5,627 bases of DNA from a bacterium (GCA_021799965.1 JAJYZL010000041.1:1-5627); one strand, 5' to 3'. Positions 1-5,627 are shown, counted from the stretch's first letter. Numbers and translations are program-made. The notes: generated from the sequence alone by a model not told the origin.

Positions 1-363
1 ATGGGAAATGAAAATTATGACGAAGCAGATGATTATCCTGATTTTGCGGAAAGGGTTGCTGAAAAAGTTTCTATTGATAGCGGCATGGGAATACTTATTT
101 GCGGATCCGGAGTTGGTGTAGATATTTTGGCTAATAAATTTCCTGGAATAAGATCGGGTTTGGTTTTTAATACTGAGCAGGCAATAGATGTGCGTGTTGA
201 TGACGACACAAATGTTTTAAGTTTGGCGGCTGATTATGTTTCTGTGGAAGATGCTAAAAAAATAGTTTCGCTTTGGCTTAGTACTAAATTTTCCGGAGAA
301 GAAAGATTTAGGAGGAGGATTAAGAAAATAGAGCAGCTGGAAATTGATCTGAAAAATAAATAG
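1..363 (+). CDS. rpiB: RpiB/LacA/LacB-family sugar-phosphate isomerase, 5'-truncated by window edge
   Basis: This is the C-terminal 120 residues of an RpiB-type isomerase, a cytoplasmic enzyme that interconverts ribose-5-phosphate and ribulose-5-phosphate. The visible part holds the DDYPDFA segment (residues 10-16), the active-site loop GILICGSGVG with the catalytic Cys34 (E. coli Cys66), the NKFPGIR segment (45-51), the DDTNVL segment (68-73) and a C-terminal arginine pair, R102 and R106, that normally binds phosphate. E. coli RpiB has about 149 residues. The first 31 or so, including the DH-G phosphate-binding motif, are missing here. The ATG at base 1 aligns with an internal position just before the conserved Gly of the second strand, so the true start lies to the left of the window. 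Two histidines usual in the family are replaced: the one before the NDTNVL motif is Asp67, and the one after R102 is Phe103. The family assignment is firm, but the exact substrate is not. It is the first gene of the pentose phosphate block, 13 bases before the epimerase gene. Confidence 0.9.
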   Translation: MGNENYDEADDYPDFAERVAEKVSIDSGMGILICGSGVGVDILANKFPGIRSGLVFNTEQAIDVRVDDDTNVLSLAADYVSVEDAKKIVSLWLSTKFSGEERFRRRIKKIEQLEIDLKNK

Positions 364-376
364 CCGTATCAAAAAA

Positions 377-1018
377 ATGAAGGTTATTCCGGCCATAAAC
401 GAAGCAAAATTTGAAAAAATAAAGGAACGGCTTTTTGCTGCCCGCGATTTCGGTGAAATGAATTTGCATATTGACGTGACGGACGGGAAATTCACTGCAT
501 ATCAGACATGGAATGATGTAAGAGATCTATTAGAACTCAGGTTTATTGCAAATAATTTTGGCTTTAAAATAGGTATTCACCTAATGGTTCAAAATCCTGA
601 TGATCTTATTGATAGTTGGTTTAAGGCGGGAATGCATGCCGCAGTTATTCCGTTTGAAACAATAAAAAATTTGGAAATAATAATGGAAAAATGCCGCAAA
701 AATGAGGTTATGTTTATTTTGTCGGTAAATCCGTCTACGCAGATAGATAGTTTGGGAGACATAAAAAGATTTGAGCATATTCAGCTGCTCGCAGTTGAGC
801 CGGGAGCTGCTGGACAGAATTTTCAGGATGTTGTTATTGATAAGATAAAAAAGTTAAGAGAAAAAGGATTTAGTGGTAAAATAATTATTGACGGGGGAAT
901 TAATCCGGATACGGCAAGACGCGTAAAATTTGCAGGCGCCGATGTGGTTATTTCCGCTTCGTATATATGGAATAATGCAGATCCTAAAAAAGGGTATGAG
1001 GCGTTGAAGGCAATATAA
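377..1018 (+). CDS. rpe: Ribulose-phosphate 3-epimerase family protein (divergent)
   Basis: This 213-residue TIM-barrel protein is close to the usual Rpe length of about 220. Rpe interconverts ribulose-5-phosphate and xylulose-5-phosphate using a metal held by two His and two Asp. All four ligands can be placed: H31 and D33 in HIDVTDGKF, H68 in GIHLMV, and D172 in IIIDGGIN. D33 and D172 are also the acid/base pair. Other family marks are NPST (118-121), VEPGAAGQNF (140-149) and AGAD (186-189). Several normally invariant positions differ: the N-terminal Ser is Ala6, the Met after the HxDV motif is Thr35, the PGFGGQ lid reads PGAAGQ, and the phosphate-binding GSAI segment reads SASYIW. It is therefore a real but divergent member, and a related epimerase specificity is possible. 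The ATG at 377 is supported by a hydrophobic first strand (MKVIPAI) that fits the family N-terminus. No Shine-Dalgarno sequence precedes it. Its place between rpiB and transketolase supports a pentose phosphate role. Confidence 0.86.
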   Translation: MKVIPAINEAKFEKIKERLFAARDFGEMNLHIDVTDGKFTAYQTWNDVRDLLELRFIANNFGFKIGIHLMVQNPDDLIDSWFKAGMHAAVIPFETIKNLEIIMEKCRKNEVMFILSVNPSTQIDSLGDIKRFEHIQLLAVEPGAAGQNFQDVVIDKIKKLREKGFSGKIIIDGGINPDTARRVKFAGADVVISASYIWNNADPKKGYEALKAI

Positions 1019-1044
1019 TTTTATTTAGTCAAAATATATTTATC

Positions 1045-1905
1045 ATGGATAATCTAAGCGAAAGCAAACTAAAGTTTCTCGAGGAAATGGCTACGAGCCT
1101 TCGCGAGGATGTTATTGAAATGCTTTTAGAAGCCGGTTCGGGCCACAGCGCCGGACCACTTGGTATGGCGGATATTTTTTCTGCTTTATATTTTCATGTT
1201 TTAAATCATAATCCCAAAAAACCGGATTGGGCTGATAGAGACAGGCTGATTTTATCTAATGGACATATTTGCCCAATACGTTATGCGGCAATGGCTCGCG
1301 CCGGATATTTTCCATTGGAGGAACTTTTAACCTTAAGGAAAATAAACACTAGGTTGCAGGGTCATCCTCATAGACAGTCTTTGCCTGGCGTGGAGACGAC
1401 TTCTGGCCCGCTGGGATCCGGATTGTCGCAGTCTATCGGAATTTCTTTGGCGGCAAAATTGGATAATAAAAAATACCGTATTTATTGCGTGATGTCTGAT
1501 GGCGAGCACGATGAAGGTAATACGTGGGAGGCTGTAATGTTTGCCGGAAAAAATAAGCTTAGTAATATAACCGCCATTTTAGATAGAAACAATATTCAAA
1601 TTGATGGCTATACTGAAAATGTGATGCCCTTGGATTCTCTTAAAGAAAAATATGAATCTTTTAAGTGGCACGTTCTTGAAATAGACGGACATAATATTGA
1701 GCAATTTATTGACGCTGTAAATGAAGCCAGAGCGATTCATGAAAAGCCCACCATTATAATTGCGCATACTATTCCTGGAAAAGGCGTAAGTTTTATGGAA
1801 AATGACTATTTGTGGCACGGCAAACCGCCCGCAAAAGATGAAGCGGCCAAGGCGTTGAATGAACTCCGCACATTAGAGGGTAAAATTAAAAGTGAGCATC
1901 AATAA
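1045..1905 (+). CDS. Transketolase, N-terminal (thiamine diphosphate-binding) subunit
   Basis: This 286-residue protein is the first half of a split transketolase. The enzyme moves two-carbon ketol units between pentose phosphates and glyceraldehyde-3-P or erythrose-4-P. Motifs in order are: GSGHSAGPLGMAD (31-43); LSNGHICPIRYA with H74, a position matching an active-site His of full-length enzymes; LQGHPHR with H107; TTSGPLGSGLSQ (118-129); and the ThDP/Mg motif starting SDGEHDEGN and ending DRNN. In that motif D152 and N182 are the expected metal ligands. HTIPGKGVSF and LWHGKPP follow near 241-262. The first Gly of the usual GDG is Ser151, a variant I recall in other split transketolases, so I do not read it as inactivating. 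The length fits the N-terminal subunit class. The start lies 26 bases after the epimerase stop. The stop overlaps, or falls 16 bases before, the next gene, which encodes the partner subunit. The two should assemble as an alpha2beta2 cytoplasmic complex. Confidence 0.95.
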   Translation: MDNLSESKLKFLEEMATSLREDVIEMLLEAGSGHSAGPLGMADIFSALYFHVLNHNPKKPDWADRDRLILSNGHICPIRYAAMARAGYFPLEELLTLRKINTRLQGHPHRQSLPGVETTSGPLGSGLSQSIGISLAAKLDNKKYRIYCVMSDGEHDEGNTWEAVMFAGKNKLSNITAILDRNNIQIDGYTENVMPLDSLKEKYESFKWHVLEIDGHNIEQFIDAVNEARAIHEKPTIIIAHTIPGKGVSFMENDYLWHGKPPAKDEAAKALNELRTLEGKIKSEHQ

Positions 1906-1921
1906 TAATTTAAATTTTATT

Positions 1922-2914
1922 ATGTTTAATCCTGATCTAAAACTTAATCCTAAAATTTTTGAAAAAGACGTTGAACAAAAGCCAACTCGCGACGGATATG
2001 GAGAGGGTTTGGTTAAAGCGGGGGAACAAAATGAAAATGTCGTGGTAATGTGTGCCGACCTTACTGAATCAACGCGATCGGAGGCGTTTGCTAAAAAATT
2101 TCCGGAAAGGTTTTTTGAGATCGGCGTAGCCGAGCAGAATTTGGCAACGATTGCTGCCGGACTTGGCATCAGCGGTAAAATTCCTTTCATTTCTTCTTAC
2201 GCTGCTTTTTCTCCGGGAAGAAATTGGGAGCAAATTAGAACGACTATTGCCTATAATGATTCTAATGTTAAGATTGCCGGCGCTCATGCCGGAGTATCAG
2301 TTGGTCCTGATGGCGCTACTCACCAAGCTATTGAAGATATCGCTACTATGCGGGTAATGGCAAATATGAAAGTGTTTGTACCCTGCGACGCCATAGAGGC
2401 CAGAAAGGCTACTATGGCCGCTGCTAAGATCTGGGGACCTACCTATCTTAGATTTGCAAGAGAAAAATCTCCCATAATGACAACAGAAAAAACTCATTTT
2501 GCTCCAGGGCAGGCTGAAATTTTTTGGGAATCAAAAAAGCCGGATGTTTTAATAATAGGATGCGGGCCAATCTTATTTAACGCTTTACTGACTGCCAGGC
2601 AATTGGAAGCGGAGGGAATAGGCTCAATAGTTTTGAATTGTCACACTATCAAGCCTCTTGATGAGAAAAAAATAGTTGAATTAGCAAAAAAGTGCAGAGC
2701 CGTAGTCACCGTTGAAGAGCATCAGATCGCTGGAGGTCTTGGAGGAGCCGTGGCGGAATGTTTGGCTAAGCATTATCCGGCGCCAATGGAGTTTGTTGGC
2801 ATGCAAGATGTATATGGAGAATCCGGTAAGCCGGAAGAATTAATCGCTAAATACGGAATGGCTCCGATAGATATTGAAAAAGCGGCTAAAAAGGTTTTAA
2901 AAAGGAAAAAATAA
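1922..2914 (+). CDS. Transketolase, C-terminal (pyrimidine-binding) subunit
   Basis: This is the second half of the split transketolase, 330 residues from the chosen start. The pyrimidine-binding domain (about 17-185) carries CADLTEST (44-51) and EIGVAEQN (66-73), whose Glu71 should activate the thiamine ring. GPDGATHQ (128-135) and YLRFAREKSP (175-184) follow. The C-terminal domain (about 205-325) shows IIGCGP, the HTIKPLDE segment and VTVEEHQIAGGLGGAVAE, the usual transketolase C-terminal signature. The reading frame is open back to a GTG at 1892, which would overlap the upstream gene by 14 bases and has a GAGGG 11 bases before it. I prefer the ATG at 1922 because the protein from there begins MFNPDLKLNP, which matches the start I recall for relatives, whereas the ten extra residues (MSINNNLNFI) look like translated AT-rich spacer. 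The start is the only uncertain point. Together with the preceding gene it forms one complete enzyme. Confidence 0.94.
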   Translation: MFNPDLKLNPKIFEKDVEQKPTRDGYGEGLVKAGEQNENVVVMCADLTESTRSEAFAKKFPERFFEIGVAEQNLATIAAGLGISGKIPFISSYAAFSPGRNWEQIRTTIAYNDSNVKIAGAHAGVSVGPDGATHQAIEDIATMRVMANMKVFVPCDAIEARKATMAAAKIWGPTYLRFAREKSPIMTTEKTHFAPGQAEIFWESKKPDVLIIGCGPILFNALLTARQLEAEGIGSIVLNCHTIKPLDEKKIVELAKKCRAVVTVEEHQIAGGLGGAVAECLAKHYPAPMEFVGMQDVYGESGKPEELIAKYGMAPIDIEKAAKKVLKRKK

Positions 2915-2929
2915 TAAAATTTAAAAAAA

Positions 2930-4234
2930 GTGTCCGGTAATTTTTTTATCAAAAATCAAAAGGGACAATCTTTATTGGAAATATTGGTTGGTCTCGGAAT
3001 AATATCCGTTTTAATAGGCGCTACAACTTATGCTTTAGTTGCGGCTCTTAAGACCAGCACGCTTACCGAGCAAACTCAAACAGCCGGACTTGTAGGAAAT
3101 AGCTTGATGGATTCGGCGATTACTTTGGCTGAAGGAAATTGGAATAATGTTTATAATCTGGCAAAGGGTTCGGCTAATCATTATTATATTGTTAATTCTC
3201 CGACCACCACTCCCTATATTGTGGCTGGAAACGAGAGTGTTTTATCCGACAATATAACAAATGGTTTGGTTGGCCATTGGAAATTTGACGAACTTTCCGG
3301 AACGATGGCCTATGATTCTTCGGGCCAGGGAAATTTTGGCCAATTGGTTAATTCTCCCACTAGAACGTTGAGCGCAAATTGCAAAGTTGGAAGTTGCTTA
3401 ACTTTTGATGGAACTAATTATATTAATATTAGTGTCATTGCTAATAATTTTTTAACCAATCCCAATTCATTTACTTTTACTCAGTGGATTAAAACAACGC
3501 AAAATTCTGGTCAAGTTTATACTCTTGGCAATGCCGGAGGTGGAGATGGTTTTCGATTTGGCATTTCCAGCGGTAAAATCGCCTTTTTAATAGGTGATGC
3601 TTCAACACATATTGAAGCTACGTGTGGAAATTTAAATGCTAATGATGGAAATTGGCATATGATTGGCGGTGTTTTTGACCGAACAAATTTAATATTTTAT
3701 TGCTATTTAGACGGAGTAAATATTGGAAGCGTTAATTTAACTAGTGCTTATCCAAACATGTCCTTAGTCGCTCCAAAATTAGCCAAACCTCCGTGCTGCA
3801 CCGCCTTTGTTGGTCAATTGGATGATGTCCGTGTTTATAACCGCGCCCTTTCGGCAACGGAAATAGCCCAGCTTTATAATAGTTCGGTTTATAACCGTTA
3901 TTTTTATGTTGATAATGTAAATCGGACAGCTTGTGGATCGGGCAATATAACCACTAACTCGGCGACTACTTGCACTGGCAGCGCTAATGACGTTCAAGAA
4001 GATCCGTCTACACAAAAAATAACTGTAGGTACAACTTGGAATATAAAAGGCGTTTCTCAGAGTTTTGAAAATTCTGAATATGTAACGAGATGGATAAATT
4101 CATATGCTCAACAGTCTGGTTGGGGCGGTTCCTCCGGTGTGTCCGGGGCCGTTACTAGTTTTGGTTCAAACTATTATGATTACAGCAATATTTCCACTAC
4201 AACGACGGGAGCAATTAAGATTACGGGCTTTTAA
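2930..4234 (+). CDS. Type IV pseudopilin-like protein with inserted LamG/concanavalin-like domain
   Basis: This 434-residue protein starts with a class III prepilin signal: a short basic leader (1-12) ending KG, then QSLLEILVGLGIISVLIGA. Prepilin peptidase would cut after Gly12. Glu17 is the conserved +5 Glu, and Gln13 replaces the usual Phe at +1. A hydrophobic helix runs to about 40. Residues 41-110 look like pilin stem and first strands. Residues 111-317 are a LamG-3 type domain, from NGLVGHWKFDE through SGQGNFG and FDGTNYI to DDVRVYNRALSATEIAQLY. At 320 the sequence returns to a pilin-like pattern (VYNRYFYVDNVNR, DPSTQKITVGTTW), as in CPR pseudopilins I recall that lack LamG. Eight cysteines occur, including CKVGSC and an adjacent pair at 289-290. 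GTG at 2930 is the start because an in-frame TAA lies at 2915-2917 and the leader begins right after it. It follows transketolase by 15 bases and precedes the secreted repeat gene by 2. It is probably displayed on a pilus or the cell surface, and its ligand is unknown. Confidence 0.85.
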   Translation: MSGNFFIKNQKGQSLLEILVGLGIISVLIGATTYALVAALKTSTLTEQTQTAGLVGNSLMDSAITLAEGNWNNVYNLAKGSANHYYIVNSPTTTPYIVAGNESVLSDNITNGLVGHWKFDELSGTMAYDSSGQGNFGQLVNSPTRTLSANCKVGSCLTFDGTNYINISVIANNFLTNPNSFTFTQWIKTTQNSGQVYTLGNAGGGDGFRFGISSGKIAFLIGDASTHIEATCGNLNANDGNWHMIGGVFDRTNLIFYCYLDGVNIGSVNLTSAYPNMSLVAPKLAKPPCCTAFVGQLDDVRVYNRALSATEIAQLYNSSVYNRYFYVDNVNRTACGSGNITTNSATTCTGSANDVQEDPSTQKITVGTTWNIKGVSQSFENSEYVTRWINSYAQQSGWGGSSGVSGAVTSFGSNYYDYSNISTTTTGAIKITGF

Positions 4235-4236
4235 AA

Positions 4237-5181
4237 ATGAAAAATAAAACATTTTTAAAATTTAATTTTTATAGCTTATTAGTAATAAGTATTTTGTTTT
4301 TAGGATTTTCATCCTTTGCACTTGCTTCAACAAATATAGATCCTACTAATCATTATGCTTGGAATGATATTATCGGCTGGATCGATTTTTATAGTACCGG
4401 AAACGTCACTGTTTCCGCTTCATCTTTAACGGGATATGCAAGTTCTTCGGTCGGGTATATTGCTTTTGATTGCGCTACTTCTCCAAATCCACCAGCTGAC
4501 TGCGGTACGACATATTCTAATTGGAAGGTGACTAATACTGCCGGAATTTTAACCGGCTGGGCTTGGAACGATCAAATTGGTTGGATAAGCATGAATTGTA
4601 GTAATGTTCAGAATCCTTGCATTTCTCCTGTTTATGGCGTTTCTATTTCGGGGGGTGATTTTACTGGTTGGGCGTGGAATGATGTTGTGGGCTGGATAAG
4701 CTTTAACTGTGGCAATACCGGCACCTGCGCCCCTACGGGAAATACATATAAAGTAAGTATTAATGGTTCGGGGGTAGCCGTTCAAGGAAGTTTGACCTCC
4801 AGCACTTTTGATACCGGCTCTGCGGCTGGCGTCACTTACAATACCATTCTTTATCAAACCTCGGTGCCCCCTCCTACCGGAACTGCCGTGGAATTTCAGC
4901 TTGCCGTATCCAACTGTTCCAATGGCGCGACCAATGCCCCAACGTGTGATCAAAATGTTGGATGGGGCGGAGCCAAAACTTCCGGCGACGGAGCTTTTTT
5001 GGGATATGACGGAACTAGCAGTACTTATTACAAACCTACCGCTGATAACATCCCAGCTACTCTCAATTCCATTTACTACAACAATAAAAGATATTTTAGA
5101 TACAAGGTCCTGCTCTTTTCCGATATTTATGGCTTACTAGCACCGCAAGTTGATAATGTCATCGTTACTTGGAGCAGATAG
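4237..5181 (+). CDS. Secreted W-rich repeat protein with C-terminal beta-rich domain
   Basis: This 314-residue exported protein has a Sec signal peptide: a basic start (MKNKTFLK), a hydrophobic core at 11-27, and an ALA site giving probable cleavage after Ala30. Residues 39-158 hold four copies of a repeat whose best form is TGWAWND-(2)-GWIS-x-NC, at 39-53, 65-79 (degenerate), 106-121 and 143-158. Each is followed by a loop and a strand such as YKVSING. The last three copies carry a Cys pair in the loop (C79/C89, C121/C128, C158/C164). The first has none. Residues 184-314 form a separate beta-rich domain (SLTSSTFDTG, EFQLAVSNC, RYFRYKVLL, VDNVIVTW) with its own pair, C227/C237. No membrane anchor or sorting motif follows. 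Similar repeats are common in CPR surface proteins, but I know of no established function. The 2-base gap after the pseudopilin gene implies coupled expression and perhaps assembly on the same surface structure. Confidence 0.82.
   Translation: MKNKTFLKFNFYSLLVISILFLGFSSFALASTNIDPTNHYAWNDIIGWIDFYSTGNVTVSASSLTGYASSSVGYIAFDCATSPNPPADCGTTYSNWKVTNTAGILTGWAWNDQIGWISMNCSNVQNPCISPVYGVSISGGDFTGWAWNDVVGWISFNCGNTGTCAPTGNTYKVSINGSGVAVQGSLTSSTFDTGSAAGVTYNTILYQTSVPPPTGTAVEFQLAVSNCSNGATNAPTCDQNVGWGGAKTSGDGAFLGYDGTSSTYYKPTADNIPATLNSIYYNNKRYFRYKVLLFSDIYGLLAPQVDNVIVTWSR
4351..4710 (+). repeat. Four degenerate W-rich protein repeats within the secreted protein
   Basis: The cores lie at 4351-4395, 4429-4473, 4552-4599 and 4663-4710, with centre spacings of about 78, 125 and 111 bases. 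Copies 3 and 4 share 13 of 16 residues, yet six of the shared residues use different codons. The duplication is therefore old and the protein motif has been kept by selection. Copy 2 has replaced both core Trp positions (GYASSSVGYIAFDC). Confidence 0.8.
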
Positions 5182-5208
5182 GGCGGTAATTAACAACTGA
5201 GGATTGAT

Positions 5209-5248
5209 AAAATAAAGAGCCGGCTACTAGTAGCCGGCTCTTTATTTT
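5209..5248. terminator. Bidirectional Rho-independent terminator (perfect 40-base palindrome)
   Basis: The two 20-base arms are exact reverse complements about the centre at 5228/5229. A GC-rich stem (GAGCCGGCTA with TAGCCGGCTC) closes on a CTAG loop and is flanked by AAAATAAA on the left and TTTATTTT(T) on the right. The transcript of either strand therefore has a hairpin followed by a U-rich tail. It lies 27 bases after the repeat-protein stop and to the left of the converging - strand gene, so it can end both transcripts. Confidence 0.93.
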
Positions 5249-5348
5249 TGGTATAATAAAGATGTCGGAAAATAATTTGTTTTTGATTTGTTTGTTTTTG
5301 GACAAAAAATTATAATTTAGATTATGAATAAATTAAATAAAATTTTGT

Positions 5349-5411
5349 TTAGTCCTCATTATCATAAGGGTTCGGTTTGTTATAATTTATCGGATCTATG
5401 ATTTTTTTCAT
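5349..5411 (-). CDS. Possible 20-residue peptide downstream of the - strand gene
   Basis: An ATG at 5411-5409 opens a 20-codon frame, reading MKKIIDPINYNKPNPYDNED and ending with TAA at 5351-5349. It begins six bases after the TAA of the larger - strand gene, and those six bases are GAAGGA, a Shine-Dalgarno-like string set unusually close to the ATG. It is also in the same frame as that gene, so it could equally be a former C-terminal tail cut off by a nonsense mutation. The hydrophilic composition differs from the Phe/Leu/Ile-rich translations expected of random AT-rich spacer. The frame is short enough to be chance. Confidence 0.2.
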   Translation of the reverse strand: MKKIIDPINYNKPNPYDNED

Positions 5412-5417
5412 TCCTTC

Positions 5418-5627
5418 TTATAGTTTAGATTCCTCCTCGGTGGGTACGTATGCCGGAGGATCTTGTAAGCAGGCCCAAAAATCGCCCAAATGAGCTATCT
5501 TAGGAATGCAATATTGAGCTACTGATTTTGTTTGAATTAGTGCATCAAATACTATGTCTTCAGCTTTCTTTAGTATTCCTGAATCACTAAGACCTTTAAA
5601 GACCCAGTATGCAACCACAATTCCGGT
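5418..5627 (-). CDS. Hypothetical protein, C-terminal fragment (5' end beyond window)
   Basis: An open frame enters on the - strand from the right edge and runs 69 codons to TAA at 5420-5418. No stop or clear start lies between the stop codon and the window edge. A GTG at 5618-5616 falls in the middle of a hydrophobic strand (TGIVVAYWVF), so I treat it as internal Val. The visible sequence looks like a folded soluble domain: a strand, helices with GLSDSGILKKAEDIVFDAL, then CIPKIAHLGDFWACL with two Cys, and a Pro/acidic tail PPAYVPTEEESKL. I do not recognise the family and assign no function. It faces the other six genes and is separated from them by the symmetrical terminator. Its coding character is supported by the mixed residue composition, unlike the antisense frames elsewhere in the window. 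Confidence 0.65.
   Translation of the reverse strand, partial: TGIVVAYWVFKGLSDSGILKKAEDIVFDALIQTKSVAQYCIPKIAHLGDFWACLQDPPAYVPTEEESKL

Larger units (their letters stand above)
5182..5417. other. Intergenic region between converging genes
   Basis: This 236-base AT-rich stretch separates the + strand gene block from the gene entering on the - strand. It contains the hairpin described separately. To its right are TATAAT-like hexamers at 5252, 5311 and 5381, a repeated 10-mer TTTGTTTTTG at 5276 and 5291, and only very short open frames of 17 and 25 codons on the + strand and 20 on the - strand. I see no tRNA, riboswitch or convincing promoter with a matched -35 element. Confidence 0.6.

Noticed and set aside
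1489..1503. Loss of the first Gly of the transketolase GDG motif (SDGE here) as a sign of inactivation
   Set aside because: The metal ligands Asp152 and Asn182 and the surrounding residues are intact, and I recall SDGE in other split transketolases.
1873..2190. 105-codon open frame antisense to the transketolase genes
   Set aside because: The + strand has unambiguous transketolase motifs throughout. The antisense translation has no domain signs.
4549..4953. 134-codon open frame antisense to the repeat-protein gene
   Set aside because: It mirrors a gene with strong protein repeats and a signal peptide. Its translation is rich in Arg/Gly/Ile with no recognisable domain, as expected of an antisense shadow.
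4808..5140. 110-codon open frame on the + strand within the repeat-protein gene
   Set aside because: It is in a different frame of a well-supported gene, is Pro/Leu-rich, and has no separate domain or start signal.
5252..5386. Three TATAAT hexamers at 5252, 5311 and 5381 as possible promoters
   Set aside because: The region is very AT-rich, none has a good -35 element at 16-18 bases (TTGTTT at 5288 is the best for 5311), and no convincing + strand gene follows.
5262..5401. Two tiny + strand frames, 17 codons from 5262 and 25 codons from 5324
   Set aside because: Neither has a ribosome binding site. The first translates a low-complexity T-rich tract containing the repeated TTTGTTTTTG, and the second overlaps the - strand peptide frame.
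1..5627. Recoding of UGA as Gly, as in some CPR lineages, because no main gene ends in TGA
   Set aside because: No in-frame TGA occurs in any of the well-aligned genes, which would be expected often if UGA were a sense codon.

Overview
The window looks like a piece of a Candidate Phyla Radiation (Patescibacteria) genome, probably of Parcubacteria type. This is an inference from three things: the AT-rich sequence; the two-subunit transketolase beside RpiB and Rpe relatives; and a pseudopilin and a tryptophan-rich secreted repeat protein of the kind common in those lineages. The standard code fits. No gene is broken by in-frame TGA, and every main gene ends in TAA or TAG.

Positions 1-2914 carry a non-oxidative pentose phosphate block on the + strand: the 3' part of an RpiB-family sugar-phosphate isomerase, an Rpe-like ribulose-phosphate 3-epimerase, and the N- and C-terminal subunits of a split transketolase. 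Together they would interconvert ribose-5-P, ribulose-5-P and xylulose-5-P and exchange C2 units with glycolytic intermediates. In a reduced cell this would mainly supply ribose for nucleotides. The RpiB and Rpe proteins both depart from the textbook active sites, although their core catalytic residues remain.

Positions 2930-5181 continue on the same strand with two exported proteins. The first is a type IV pseudopilin-like protein with a complete LamG/concanavalin-like domain apparently inserted in the middle of its pilin part. The second is a Sec-secreted protein with four degenerate W-rich repeats, most followed by a cysteine pair, and a C-terminal beta-rich domain. They are probably cell-surface or appendage components, and host or substrate contact is a plausible role. 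The six genes are separated by at most 26 bases and could form one transcript. It would end at a perfectly symmetrical 40-base hairpin at 5209-5248.

Beyond the hairpin is about 170 bases of AT-rich DNA with no supported gene. A gene on the - strand then enters from the right edge and ends at 5418. Only its last 69 codons are visible and I do not recognise it. A 20-codon peptide frame follows its stop codon in the same frame. The least ordinary items are the nested LamG pseudopilin with its repeat-protein partner, and the altered RpiB and Rpe active sites. I see no defence system, CRISPR array, mobile element or RNA gene.
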